DNA of 64,000 nt. Source: Pseudomonas alliivorans. Its GTDB lineage: Bacteria > Pseudomonadota > Gammaproteobacteria > Pseudomonadales > Pseudomonadaceae. The translations under genes and the position numbers were made by a program. Shown in pieces: positions 27,425 to 36,172 of this stretch; within the stretch, counting starts at the first letter, position 1, and every line of letters begins with the position of its first letter. Under the pieces are notes generated by a model. The model did no database searches and was not told the origin of the DNA. It saw nothing but the letters and a program-made list of their open reading frames with translations. Location of the stretch: NCBI RefSeq assembly GCF_017826695.1, contig NZ_JAFFZW010000010.1:124001-188000 (forward strand). The letters run 5' to 3'.

Positions 27425-27892
27425 TCACCCCTCGCCGCGTAACGCCTTGAGCTTCTGCATCACGGTTGCGGCGGATTGCTCGCCCAGCAACTGTTCACGC
27501 ATCTTCCCCTTGTCGTCGATGATGTAGGTCACCGGCAGCGCTTCGGAAGGTGGCAGGTCGTAGTGCTCGGCCGGGTCCTGCGCCAGTACGGTGAACTTGA
27601 TGCCCAGTGCATTCGCGGCTTTTTTCAGCTCGTCACCCTGCAGGTTGTCGAAGTTGACGCCCAGCACCGTGACTTTCCTGTCCTTCAACTGTTCGGACAA
27701 TTGATTGAATTCCGGAATCTCGACACGGCATGGGCCGCACCATTCGGCCCAGTAGTTCACCACCAGCCAATGACCGTCAATCCGGTCGCTAGCGACTTTC
27801 TGGCCGTTCTGGTCCATCCCCAGATCCGCGCCACATCCGCTGAGCAGCATGCTGCCGACAAGTGCCACCGCTGCTGCCAATCGCCTAACCAT
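27425..27892 (-). CDS. TlpA-family thiol:disulfide thioredoxin lipoprotein
   Basis: A 155-residue exported thioredoxin-fold protein with lipobox LLSGC near residue 19. The active site WAEWCGPCRVE is near residue 55 and the cis-Pro segment is ALPVTYIID. It probably reduces or isomerises periplasmic disulfides. The ATG at 27892 is chosen over the earlier in-frame start at 28009 because AGGAAGGA lies immediately upstream and it opens the signal peptide. It is divergent from arsC. Confidence 0.88.
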   Translation of the reverse strand: MVRRLAAAVALVGSMLLSGCGADLGMDQNGQKVASDRIDGHWLVVNYWAEWCGPCRVEIPEFNQLSEQLKDRKVTVLGVNFDNLQGDELKKAANALGIKFTVLAQDPAEHYDLPPSEALPVTYIIDDKGKMREQLLGEQSAATVMQKLKALRGEG

Positions 27893-28023
27893 CTGTGCTT
27901 CCTTCCTAGACTCTGAAGATCGGTTACTTATGACCCGAATACGACTATTGACCGCCCGATATGTCGAACAGTGCCGTCGCGTGGGTAGAATACGCGTCAC
28001 TCCCTGCAAGATGCGACCTGCAA

Positions 28024-28377
28024 ATGACCGATCTGACGCTGTATCACAACCCGCGCTGCAGCAAATCCCGCGGCGCGCTGGAACTGCTTCAGGCCCGCGG
28101 CCTGAGTCCCGATGTCGTCCTGTACCTGGAAACCCCGCCGGACGCCGCCCGACTGCGCCAATTGCTCGACAAGCTGGGCATCAGCGCTCGACAACTGCTG
28201 CGCACCGGCGAGGATGATTACAAGCAGTTGAACCTGGCCGACGCGAGCCTGAGCGACGAACAACTGATCGCCGCGATGGCCACCCATCCGAAACTGATCG
28301 AACGGCCGATTCTGGTCGTTGGCGACAAGGCCGTCATCGGCCGCCCACCCGAGAACGTTCTGGAGCTATTGCCGTGA
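28024..28377 (+). CDS. arsC: ArsC-family arsenate reductase-like protein (YfgD type)
   Basis: A 117-residue protein of the ArsC/Spx thioredoxin-like group, with the N-terminal LYHNPRCSKSRGAL redox Cys and the ERPILVVGDKAVIGRPPE loop holding the conserved Arg and cis-Pro region. The family reduces arsenate with glutathione/glutaredoxin. No ars operon genes lie nearby, so a housekeeping YfgD-like role is as likely as arsenic resistance. Its stop overlaps the wrbA start as GTGA. Confidence 0.85.
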   Translation: MTDLTLYHNPRCSKSRGALELLQARGLSPDVVLYLETPPDAARLRQLLDKLGISARQLLRTGEDDYKQLNLADASLSDEQLIAAMATHPKLIERPILVVGDKAVIGRPPENVLELLP

Positions 28378-28979
28378 GCACACCCTATATTCTGGTTCTG
28401 TATTACAGCCGTAACGGCTCCACCAGCGAAATGGGCCGCCAGATCGCCCGTGGCATCGAACTGGGCGGCATGGAAGCGCGGCTGCGCACCGTGCCGGCCA
28501 TCTCCGCCGATTGCGAAGCGACTGCGCCGAGCATTCCGGAAAACGGCGCGCTATACGCGACCCTCGATGATCTCAAGCACTGCTCGGGCCTGGCACTGGG
28601 CAGCCCGACCCGGTTCGGCAACATGGCGGCGCCGCTCAAGTACTTCCTCGACGGCACCAGCAACCTGTGGCTGACCGGTGCGCTGGTCGGCAAGCCTGCC
28701 AGCGTGTTCACCTCCACCGCCAGCCTGCACGGCGGTCAGGAAACCACACTGATGTCGATGCTGTTGCCCCTGCTGCACCACGGCATGCTGGTCATGGGCC
28801 TGCCGTACAGCGAGTCGGCACTGCTGGAAACCACTGGCGGCGGCACCCCTTACGGCGCAAGCCACCACGCCGGTGCTGACGGCAAACGCCCGCTGGACCG
28901 CCACGAAACCGATCTGTGTCGCGCACTGGGTCAGCGTCTGGCGAAAACCGCCCTGCAACTGGAAACACCGCGTGGCTAA
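28374..28979 (+). CDS. wrbA: NAD(P)H:quinone oxidoreductase, WrbA type
   Basis: A 201-residue flavodoxin-fold protein. ILVLYYSRNGSTSEM is the FMN phosphate site, GSPTRFGNMAAPLKYFLD and TSTASLHGGQETTLMSM are WrbA signature loops. Known members reduce quinones by two electrons to avoid semiquinones. It starts with GTG in a GTGA overlap with arsC and itself overlaps the DUF2069 gene by 8 bp, so arsC-wrbA-DUF2069 is one tight unit. Confidence 0.92.
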   Translation: MSTPYILVLYYSRNGSTSEMGRQIARGIELGGMEARLRTVPAISADCEATAPSIPENGALYATLDDLKHCSGLALGSPTRFGNMAAPLKYFLDGTSNLWLTGALVGKPASVFTSTASLHGGQETTLMSMLLPLLHHGMLVMGLPYSESALLETTGGGTPYGASHHAGADGKRPLDRHETDLCRALGQRLAKTALQLETPRG

Positions 28980-29388
28980 AACGCCCAAGGCGCTACCGGC
29001 CAGGGAATGGCTGGAGCCACGGGTGCGCTTCAGCCGGGCAGCGAGCCTGATCTGCTTTCTGGGCATGATCGCGCTGCTGTCAGTGTATTACCTGATGTTC
29101 GCCGATCTGCACGGCGCGCGACCGGGCGTGATTCTGGCCATCGAACTGCTGCCCTTGCTGATCCTGACGCCGGGTATGATCAGCGGCAGTCCACGCGGCC
29201 ATTCGTGGGCCTGCTTTGTCATCAATCTGTATTTCATCAAGGGCGCAGTCGCCGCTTTTGACCCGAATCGCTGGCTGTTCGGCCTGTTGGAAATGGCGTT
29301 CAGCGTCGCGGTCTTCATCAGCACGCTGCTTTACGTACGCTGGCGCTTTCAGCTAAACCGCAAACTTGCAGCACCGCAGCAGGTCTGA
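28972..29388 (+). CDS. DUF2069 family membrane protein
   Basis: A 138-residue membrane protein with three or four predicted helices (near 25-45, 52-72, 80-95 and 100-122). The PRGHSWACFVINLYFIKGA segment marks DUF2069. The GTG at 28972 overlaps wrbA and gives VAKTPK; the frame is open upstream but inside wrbA. The function is unknown. wrbA and a DUF2069 gene are neighbours in many pseudomonads. Confidence 0.82.
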   Translation: MAKTPKALPAREWLEPRVRFSRAASLICFLGMIALLSVYYLMFADLHGARPGVILAIELLPLLILTPGMISGSPRGHSWACFVINLYFIKGAVAAFDPNRWLFGLLEMAFSVAVFISTLLYVRWRFQLNRKLAAPQQV

Positions 29389-29426
29389 AGCCTCGACCTG
29401 CCTTTTGACTGTCCTTTGGAGAACCG

Positions 29427-30098
29427 ATGCACGATTACAAATGGCTGAACGAGTACTGCCTGAACCGTTTCGGCTCCGCCAAAGCACTGGAAGCCCACCT
29501 GCCTACCCCCAAGACACCCAGACAACTGCAAGCGATCAGTGCCGACCGCTACCTGTCGACCCTGGCACTGCGCGTGTTTCGTGCCGGCCTCAAGCACAGT
29601 CTGGTGGACTCGAAGTGGCCCGCGTTCGAAGAGGTGTTCTTTCGCTTCGATCCGGAAAAAGTCGTGCTGATGGGGGCCGATCATCTGGAACGCCTGATGC
29701 AGGACGCGCGCATCATTCGTCATCTGGGCAAGCTCAAGAGCGTACCGCGAAACGCGCAACTGATTCTGGACATCGAGCAGGAACACGGCAGTTTCGGCCA
29801 GTTCATCGCCCAATGGCCGGTCGATGACATCACCGGCCTCTGGCAATACCTGGCCAAACATGGCAACCAGATGGGCGGGCTGTCCGCGCCACGCTTCCTG
29901 CGCATGGTCGGCAAGGACACCTTCATTCCCAGCTACGACGTAGTGGCGGCCTTGAACGCACAGGACATCGTCGACCGGGTGCCGACCAGCAAGCGCGATC
30001 AGGCCATCGTGCAGGACGCGTTCAATCAGTGGCACGCCGAAAGCGGCAGACCGATGTGCCAGCTGTCAGCCATGCTGGCGTTCACGGTCAACCACTGA
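29427..30098 (+). CDS. DNA-3-methyladenine glycosylase I family protein
   Basis: A 223-residue protein of the adenine glycosylase (Tag) family, with helix-hairpin-helix-like folds. The YLSTLALRVFRAGLKHSLVDSKW segment corresponds to the W..IL.KR..FR.AF region of Tag, and IIRHLGKLKSVPRNA to the downstream helix. It is longer than E. coli Tag and lacks some of its zinc-binding residues, so it may be a divergent subgroup. The family excises 3-methyladenine from alkylated DNA. GGAG lies just upstream of the ATG. Confidence 0.75.
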   Translation: MHDYKWLNEYCLNRFGSAKALEAHLPTPKTPRQLQAISADRYLSTLALRVFRAGLKHSLVDSKWPAFEEVFFRFDPEKVVLMGADHLERLMQDARIIRHLGKLKSVPRNAQLILDIEQEHGSFGQFIAQWPVDDITGLWQYLAKHGNQMGGLSAPRFLRMVGKDTFIPSYDVVAALNAQDIVDRVPTSKRDQAIVQDAFNQWHAESGRPMCQLSAMLAFTVNH

Positions 30099-30104
30099 TC
30101 ACGC

Positions 30105-30929
30105 TCAGATATTGACCACATTGACGAACCGCGAGGCGGCGGTTTCGTCGATGCGCAGGTTGGTGAAATCAAACAGGTTGCGGTCGGCCAGTTGTGAAGG
30201 CTGCACGTTCTGCAAGGCGCGGAAAATGCTTTCGGTACGGCCGGGCGTCTTGCGCTCCCAGTCCTGAAGCATCTCCTTGACCACCTGACGCTGCAGGTTT
30301 TCCTGCGAGCCGCACAGGTTGCACGGAATGATCGGGAACGCCTTGAGGTCCGAATACGCCTGAATATCTCTCTCGTGGCAGTAAGCCAGCGGGCGGATCA
30401 CCACATTGCGACCATCATCGGCGCGCAGCTTGGGCGGCATGGCCTTGAGCGAGCCGTTGAAGAACATATTGAGGAAGAAGGTCTCGACGATGTCGTCGCG
30501 ATGGTGACCCAGCGCCATCTTGGTCGCGCCAATCTCATCGGCAAACGTGTACAGCGTGCCTCGACGCAGACGCGAGCACAGTGAGCAGGTGGTCTTGCCT
30601 TCCGGCACCAGTTCCTTGACCACCGAATAAGTGTCTTTCTCGACAATGTGGTATTCGACGCCCAGCGCTTTCAGGTAGGCCGGCAACACATGCTCGGGAA
30701 AGCCCGGCTGCTTCTGGTCCATGTTGACGGCGACGATGTCGAACTTCACCGGCGCGACCTTCTGCAAATGCATCAGCACATCGAGCATGGTGTAGCTGTC
30801 CTTGCCACCGGACAGGCAGACCATGACCTTGTCACCTTCTTCAATCATGTTGAAGTCGGCAACCGCTTCGCCGGCCAGCCGACGCAGGCGTTTCTGCAGT
30901 TTGTTCTGATTGACTGAAAGGGTGCCCAT
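30105..30929 (-). CDS. ttcA: tRNA 2-thiocytidine(32) synthetase TtcA
   Basis: TtcA thiolates cytidine 32 of certain tRNAs using ATP and an iron-sulfur cluster. The PP-loop SGGKDSYTMLDVL is near residues 40-52. The paired cysteines CSLCSRLRRG and CNLCGSQENLQRQ hold the cluster. Length (274 residues) and the C-terminal SIFRALQNVQPSQLAD segment agree with the family. It converges with the glycosylase gene, 6 bp apart, and has a 236-bp gap upstream with no recognisable site. Confidence 0.95.
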   Translation of the reverse strand: MGTLSVNQNKLQKRLRRLAGEAVADFNMIEEGDKVMVCLSGGKDSYTMLDVLMHLQKVAPVKFDIVAVNMDQKQPGFPEHVLPAYLKALGVEYHIVEKDTYSVVKELVPEGKTTCSLCSRLRRGTLYTFADEIGATKMALGHHRDDIVETFFLNMFFNGSLKAMPPKLRADDGRNVVIRPLAYCHERDIQAYSDLKAFPIIPCNLCGSQENLQRQVVKEMLQDWERKTPGRTESIFRALQNVQPSQLADRNLFDFTNLRIDETAASRFVNVVNI

Positions 30930-31165
30930 GTACTGGTGGTATCCGCTGACGATGACAGTGAGAAAAGGCGGCCATTTTACGCAAAACCGTAGTCGGGTTA
31001 AACAATGGACGCGTGCCTGTGCCCACGCCTTGCGCTATCCAGCGTGCCTCGGGCTATTAACAGAACCGGGGAAATCGCCAAACGCTCTAAGCATTCGGTT
31101 ATATCGACGGTTCAGGTTTCTATACTGGTTCATGAAGCCGAATCCGAATATCAAGGAGTACGCTC

Positions 31166-31765
31166 ATGATCCACCATGTCTGGGGCCTGTTCACGCACCC
31201 CGACCAGGAATGGAAGCAGATCCGCGGCGAGGAAGAGACCATCGGCCACCTTTACCTCTCGCACACATTGATTCTGGCGGCAATTCCGGTTGTTTCCGCC
31301 TACATAGGCACCACGCAAGTGGGCTGGGTAATCGGCGAGCGCCCGCCGGTCATGCTCACCCACGGCAGCGCCATCTGGATGGCGATCATGTCGTATGTCT
31401 CCATGCTGACAGGCGTGGCAGTCATGGGCAGTTTCATTCACTGGATGGCACGCACCTACGACGCGACGCCCACCCTCGCGCAGTGCATCGCGTTCGCTAC
31501 CTATACCGCCACACCCCTGTTCTTCGGCGGACTGGCGGCGCTTTATCCGCACCTGTGGCTCGGCATGGTCGCCGGGACTGCGGCGGTCTGTTATACGGTC
31601 TATCTGCTGTACGTTGGCCTTCCGACCTTCATGAACCTGCCTTCCGAGGAAGGGTTCATGTTCTCCAGTTCCGTACTGGCGGTCGGTATGGTCATGCTGG
31701 TCGCAATCATGGCTTTTACCGTCGTGCTGTGGGGCATCGGAATAGGTCCGGAATACACCAATTGA
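31166..31765 (+). CDS. Yip1-family inner membrane protein
   Basis: A 199-residue membrane protein preceded by AAGGAG 8 bases before the ATG. The Yip1 domain begins MIHHVWGLFTHPDQEWKQI and continues with about five hydrophobic helices (near 30-50, 68-90, 108-130, 135-160 and 170-192). The bacterial family has no established role. It is a single gene between ttcA and sprT. Confidence 0.85.
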   Translation: MIHHVWGLFTHPDQEWKQIRGEEETIGHLYLSHTLILAAIPVVSAYIGTTQVGWVIGERPPVMLTHGSAIWMAIMSYVSMLTGVAVMGSFIHWMARTYDATPTLAQCIAFATYTATPLFFGGLAALYPHLWLGMVAGTAAVCYTVYLLYVGLPTFMNLPSEEGFMFSSSVLAVGMVMLVAIMAFTVVLWGIGIGPEYTN

Positions 31766-31886
31766 GCAGGAGCTGAGCGGGTCTGTCGCAGTACAGACCC
31801 GTCTATGTAAATGACCACCGGGCGGCTGACGTTTTCAGCCGGCCTCCACATTACGGCATACTTGGCGCATTGGAGAGCCACACAGC

Positions 31887-32381
31887 ATGCCCGAGCAACT
31901 CAATTCCCGCGTCGAAACCTGTTACCAACAAGCCGAAGCCTTCTTCAAACGCACGTTCAAACGCCCGGTCGTCAGCTTCAAGCTGCGCGGTCAGAAGGCT
32001 GGCGTTGCCCATCTGCATGAAAACCTGCTGCGCTTCAATCCGCAGCTGTATCAGGAAAACGCCGAAGACTTTCTGCGCCAGACGGTGCCGCACGAAGTCG
32101 CGCACCTGATCGCCCACCAACTGTTCGGCGGCAGCATCCAGCCGCACGGCGAAGAGTGGCAACTGATCATGCGTGGCGTTTACGAACTGCCGCCCAACCG
32201 TTGCCACACCTATGCGGTCAAGCGTCGCAGCGTGACGCGCTACATCTACCGTTGCCCGTGCGCCGACAGCGACTTCCCGTTCACAGCACAGCGCCACAGC
32301 ATGGTCAGCAAAGGCCGACGCTACCTGTGCAGGCGCTGCCGTCAGACGTTGGTGTTCAGCGGCGAGACGCGAACCGAATAA
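31887..32381 (+). CDS. sprT: SprT-like zinc metalloprotease family protein
   Basis: A 164-residue protein of the SprT family. The zinc site HEVAHLIAHQLFGG is near residues 70-83, and a C-terminal zinc ribbon is formed by YRCPCADS and YLCRRCRQTL. The related eukaryotic SPRTN degrades DNA-protein crosslinks; the bacterial role is not settled. A strong bidirectional terminator separates it from the convergent dctA. Confidence 0.9.
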   Translation: MPEQLNSRVETCYQQAEAFFKRTFKRPVVSFKLRGQKAGVAHLHENLLRFNPQLYQENAEDFLRQTVPHEVAHLIAHQLFGGSIQPHGEEWQLIMRGVYELPPNRCHTYAVKRRSVTRYIYRCPCADSDFPFTAQRHSMVSKGRRYLCRRCRQTLVFSGETRTE

Positions 32382-32401
32382 TCGCCGCTGAAATTCAGGC
32401 A

Positions 32402-32432
32402 TAAAAAAACCCATCCGAAGATGGGTTTTTTC
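32402..32432. terminator. Bidirectional terminator between sprT and dctA
   Basis: AAAAAAACCCATC and GATGGGTTTTTT pair around a CGAA loop. The A-run and T-run allow it to work for both convergent transcripts. Confidence 0.94.
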
Positions 32433-32444
32433 ATGGCCTGACAA

Positions 32445-33797
32445 TCAGACTGGTTTACCGGTATTCACAGCGTTGGCTGGCGTCGGGCCTTCAGCAACGC
32501 CCAGGTCGTCTTCAGGACGGGTTTCCAGGATCGCAGAACCACCGGAAGCCAGTTCGGACTGCAGCTTGTCGGTGTCCAGCTCGCCCACCCACTTGGCAAC
32601 CACAACGGTGGCAACGGCGTTACCCACCAGGTTGGTCAGGGCGCGGGCTTCGGACATGAAGCGGTCGATACCCAGAATCAGCGCCAGACCGGCAACCGGC
32701 AGGTGGCCGACAGCCGACAGGGTTGCAGCCAGAACGATGAAGCCGCTACCGGTCACGCCAGCAGCACCCTTGGAGGACAGCAGCAGGACCAGCAACAGGG
32801 TGATCTGGTGGGTGATGTCCATGTGGGTGTTGGTCGCCTGAGCGATGAACACAGCCGCCATGGTCAGGTAGATCGACGTGCCGTCCAGGTTGAATGAGTA
32901 GCCGGTCGGGATAACCAGACCTACGACAGACTTCTGGGCACCCAGACGTTCCATCTTGATCAGCATGCGTGGCAGGGCCGATTCCGACGAGGACGTGCCC
33001 AGTACGATCAACAGCTCTTCACGGATGTAGCGAACCAGCTTGAAGACGCTGAAGCCGTGAGCGCGGCAGATCGCACCCAGTACCACTACCACGAACAGGA
33101 AGCAGGTGATGTAGAAGCAGATCATCAGCTGACCCAACTGCACCAGCGAGCTTACGCCGTAGGCACCGATGGTGAAGGCCATGGCACCGAACGCACCGAT
33201 TGGCGCCAGCTTCATGATCATGTTGATGATGTTGAACATCACGTGGGCGAAGCGATCGATGAAGTCCAGCACCGGCTTGCCGTAGGCACCCAGGCGATGC
33301 AGGGCGAAACCGAAGATCACCGAGAACATCAGGACCTGCAGGATATCGCCGTTGGCGAACGCGCCGACGATGGTGTTCGGAATGACGTTGAGGATAAAGC
33401 CGACAATGCTCTGGTCTTTACCAGCGGTCACGTAAGCGGCGATCTTCGAGGCATCGAGCGTGCTGACATCGATGTTCATGCCGGCACCCGGCTGAACCAC
33501 GTTCACAACGATCAGGCCGATCAACAGGGCGATGGTCGAAACGATTTCGAAGTACAGCAGCGCGTAACCACCGGTCTTGCCGACCGACTTCATGTTCTGC
33601 ATGCCGGCGATGCCGCTGACGACCGTACAGAAAATGATGGGGGCGATGACCATCTTGATCAGCTTGATGAACCCATCACCCAGCGGCTTCAGAGCCTTGC
33701 CGGTTTCAGGGTAGAAGTGGCCGATCAGGATACCGATGACAATCGCTACGATTACCTGAAAATAGAGAGATTTGTAGATGGGCTGACGAGTCGTCAT
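32445..33797 (-). CDS. dctA: C4-dicarboxylate transporter DctA
   Basis: DctA takes up succinate, fumarate and malate with protons or sodium. The 450-residue protein has the DAACS-family signatures: LIKMVIAPIIFCTVVSGI, the serine-rich GTSSSESALPRM reentrant loop, GYSFNLDGTSIY, and SKGAAGVTGSGFIVLAATL, with eight or more hydrophobic helices. The ATG at 33797 has GAGGA in front and is preferred over 33842. A sigma-54 promoter and a candidate activator site lie upstream, as expected for a DctB/DctD-controlled gene. Confidence 0.96.
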   Translation of the reverse strand: MTTRQPIYKSLYFQVIVAIVIGILIGHFYPETGKALKPLGDGFIKLIKMVIAPIIFCTVVSGIAGMQNMKSVGKTGGYALLYFEIVSTIALLIGLIVVNVVQPGAGMNIDVSTLDASKIAAYVTAGKDQSIVGFILNVIPNTIVGAFANGDILQVLMFSVIFGFALHRLGAYGKPVLDFIDRFAHVMFNIINMIMKLAPIGAFGAMAFTIGAYGVSSLVQLGQLMICFYITCFLFVVVVLGAICRAHGFSVFKLVRYIREELLIVLGTSSSESALPRMLIKMERLGAQKSVVGLVIPTGYSFNLDGTSIYLTMAAVFIAQATNTHMDITHQITLLLVLLLSSKGAAGVTGSGFIVLAATLSAVGHLPVAGLALILGIDRFMSEARALTNLVGNAVATVVVAKWVGELDTDKLQSELASGGSAILETRPEDDLGVAEGPTPANAVNTGKPV

Positions 33798-33925
33798 TGC
33801 AGTTATCCTCAAGGGCGTCGTCGGCATCTTCACCGGATGCACGCGAGCCTATAAAGCGCTAACCCTCCTGCATTGGAGGGATTTGTTTTGTCGAGCTGCG
33901 CGGGGCAGACCTCTACGGGTTAAAT

Positions 33926-33941
33926 AGCAATAGGCGTGCCA
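33926..33941 (-). promoter_or_regulatory. Sigma-54 promoter of dctA
   Basis: On the minus strand the sequence reads TGGCACGCCTATTGCT, matching the -24/-12 consensus TGGCAC-N5-TTGC exactly, about 130 bp before the dctA ATG. Transcription would start near 33914. Known biology: dctA is activated by the NtrC-type regulator DctD acting with sigma-54. Confidence 0.9.
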
Positions 33942-34019
33942 TGCAGGCAAAAGGATATCAACGCCACGTATTACAAGGGCGCTGGGGTAACGATAGCCGG
34001 AAACCGGAAAAAGAGATGG

Positions 34020-34049
34020 CGGTTTTCCGCCGTATTGAGCGGAAAACCG
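34020..34049. promoter_or_regulatory. Inverted repeat, candidate DctD enhancer site
   Basis: CGGTTTTCCGC and GCGGAAAACCG are perfect 11-bp arms around CGTATTGA. The site starts about 80 bp upstream of the dctA sigma-54 promoter, a normal distance for an NtrC-type activator, and about 70 bp beyond the phoQ stop. A role as a phoQ transcript end is the alternative, but there is no T-run. Confidence 0.6.
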
Positions 34050-34118
34050 GCTTGCAGTGGCGGGTATCCGCCTTTCGCAGTGGGCACGAGACCGGACGCA
34101 GCGCGTCACGTTCGACAC

Positions 34119-35465
34119 CTACTCCGCCATGAAGTGAATCCTGAACGCCGCGCCGCCCAAGGGCGAATCATCCAGCGTGAGCCGTGCGCTGTAGCTTTCG
34201 ATGATGTCCTTGACCACTGCCAAGCCGATGCCCTGCCCCGGATTCTGGCGGTCGAGACGTTCGCCGCGTTCAAGAATGCGAGCCCGCTGGTACTGAGGAA
34301 CACCCGGACCGTCGTCTTCGATGCACAGCTCGTCACCGGACGCCGATGCTCTGAAGCTGACGCGCACTTCGCTCAGGCACAGTCGGTAGGCGTTTTCCAG
34401 CAGGTTGCCGAGCATTTCCAGCAGTGCGCCCTCTTCCATGTGCACCTGGCAATCCTCGGGCAGGTCCAGCGTGGCCTTGACCCGCTTGTCGCGATACACC
34501 TTGTCCAGCGTGTTGCACAGGCTTTCGATTACCGGCCGCAGCATGACGTGGTGCCGCACCAGCCCGCTCTTGCGCAGGCTGGCGCGTTGCAGTTGATAGC
34601 CGATCTGCTGACTCATGCGTTCGATCTGCGATTGCAGCACGCGGGCCTGTTCGACGTCTTCGGGACGTTTGGCGATGTTTTCGCTGACGCCCTGCAAGAC
34701 GGCCAACGGGGTTTTCAGGCTGTGGGCCAGGTCGCCGAGGGAATCACGATAGCGTGCCCGCTGTTCGCGCTCGCTGCGCAGCAGGCGGTTAAGGGAATCG
34801 GTCAGGCGCAGCAGTTCACTGGGGTGCTTTTCACTCAGGCTGTCGCGCTCGCCGGCTTCCACCTGATCAAGCTCTTGACTCAGTCCTCTCAGGGCACGCA
34901 AGCCCCAGGTCAGACCGCCCCACAACAATCCCAGCAACACCAGCAAAGCCGCGCCGAAGCCCAGATAGAGCTTCTGACGCAAATTGTTGACGGTTTCCTG
35001 ATAACCGCGTAAAGGCTGCACCGCGACAATACTGAAAGCGGCATTGCGTCCCCCCAGCAGGCGAATCTCGACGTCGTAGACGAAATACTCGTCGCCGTTG
35101 ATTTCCTTGATCTTGGTGAACTGACTGCCCTGCCCGTCATAGTTGGGGTGGTAATCGATGTCCAGGTCTTCGGTGGACAGCGAGCGCCAGACCATCTGCC
35201 CCTGACGGTTATAGATGTAGCCCATCAGGCGGCTGCCGGGCAGGTTGAACTGCTCGCCCGGCAGCACCGACGGCATCAACAGGTGGTCATCCTCGACCCG
35301 CGCTGCGGAGATCATCGTGGTCACGTCCGACGCCAACCGCTGCTCGATCGCGCCGCGCAGTGCCAGGCTGAAGCCGCTCTGCAACGCAGGCAGCATCAAC
35401 AGCATGAAGATGATCGCCAGTGTCACAGCGCCCAGCATCAGGCGCAGGCGCAGCGAACGAATCAC
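34119..35465 (-). CDS. phoQ: Sensor histidine kinase PhoQ
   Basis: A 448-residue inner-membrane kinase with TM1 near 10-30, a periplasmic sensor domain to about 165, TM2 near 168-190, HAMP, and a kinase core: phospho-acceptor His in LGDLAHSLKTPLAVLQG, N-box NLLENAYRLC, and G-boxes EDDGPGVP and GQGIGLAVV. PhoQ senses low magnesium, antimicrobial peptides and acid in related bacteria. Its start overlaps the phoP stop by 4 bp, so the pair is coupled. Confidence 0.9.
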   Translation of the reverse strand: MIRSLRLRLMLGAVTLAIIFMLLMLPALQSGFSLALRGAIEQRLASDVTTMISAARVEDDHLLMPSVLPGEQFNLPGSRLMGYIYNRQGQMVWRSLSTEDLDIDYHPNYDGQGSQFTKIKEINGDEYFVYDVEIRLLGGRNAAFSIVAVQPLRGYQETVNNLRQKLYLGFGAALLVLLGLLWGGLTWGLRALRGLSQELDQVEAGERDSLSEKHPSELLRLTDSLNRLLRSEREQRARYRDSLGDLAHSLKTPLAVLQGVSENIAKRPEDVEQARVLQSQIERMSQQIGYQLQRASLRKSGLVRHHVMLRPVIESLCNTLDKVYRDKRVKATLDLPEDCQVHMEEGALLEMLGNLLENAYRLCLSEVRVSFRASASGDELCIEDDGPGVPQYQRARILERGERLDRQNPGQGIGLAVVKDIIESYSARLTLDDSPLGGAAFRIHFMAE

Positions 35466-36139
35466 GTACAGCGCTCAGTGAACAGGTAGCCCATGCCGCG
35501 AACGGTTTCGATAGGTTTGAAGGCCATGTTGCTGTCCAGCTTGCGACGCAGACGACCGACCAGCACCTCGATCACGTTTGGATCGCGCTCGTCATCATCG
35601 GGGTACAGCTGTTCCATCAATCGCTCCTTGGGCACCACCTGCTGGTGATGAAGCATCAGGTACTCAAGGATCCGGTATTCATAGGCGGTCAGCGCCAGCG
35701 GCTGTTCGGACAACGCGGCCTGCTTGCGATTGAGGTCCAGCAGCAAAGGCCCGGCAGTGATGGTGGACTGAATGAAACCGCTGGAGCGACGCAGCAAGGC
35801 GTTGAGCCGTGCATCCAGTTCTTCGAACTGAAACGGTTTGACCACGTAGTCGTCGGCACCGGCGGCCAGCCCTTCGACCTTGTCCTGCCAATTGCCGCGA
35901 GCGGTCAGGATCAGGATCGGAAAAGCCTTGCCCAGAGTGCGCAACTGACGAATAAGGTCCAGACCGCCAATGCCGGGCAGACCCAGATCGATGACGGCCA
36001 GATCATGATTGAACTGTCCGACCTGATACAACGCCTCTTCGGCATTGGCCACCGCCTCGACCACATGCCCCGCTTCGGTCAGACGGGTCCGCAGGTGATG
36101 CCGCAACAGCGCTTCATCCTCAACCACCAACAACTTCAT
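35462..36139 (-). CDS. phoP: Response regulator PhoP (OmpR family)
   Basis: A 225-residue OmpR/PhoB regulator. The receiver has the acidic pair EDE near residue 7-9, phospho-acceptor Asp51 in AVIDLGLPG and Lys101 in VVKPF. The winged-helix domain includes ALTAYEYRILEYLM and VIEVLVGRLRRKLD. The close match to the Pseudomonas PhoP pattern, including LILTARGNWQDKVEGLAAGADDY in the receiver, separates it from other OmpR-type regulators. It follows a small secreted-protein gene and precedes phoQ. Confidence 0.93.
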   Translation of the reverse strand: MKLLVVEDEALLRHHLRTRLTEAGHVVEAVANAEEALYQVGQFNHDLAVIDLGLPGIGGLDLIRQLRTLGKAFPILILTARGNWQDKVEGLAAGADDYVVKPFQFEELDARLNALLRRSSGFIQSTITAGPLLLDLNRKQAALSEQPLALTAYEYRILEYLMLHHQQVVPKERLMEQLYPDDDERDPNVIEVLVGRLRRKLDSNMAFKPIETVRGMGYLFTERCT

Positions 36140-36172
36140 GCAGCCCTCCCAGGCACAGCCCCAGCCTTAATA

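Noticed and set aside
33849..34132. Short frames on both strands between dctA and phoQ
   Set aside because: They lie over the sigma-54 promoter and inverted repeat, and lack ribosome binding sites.
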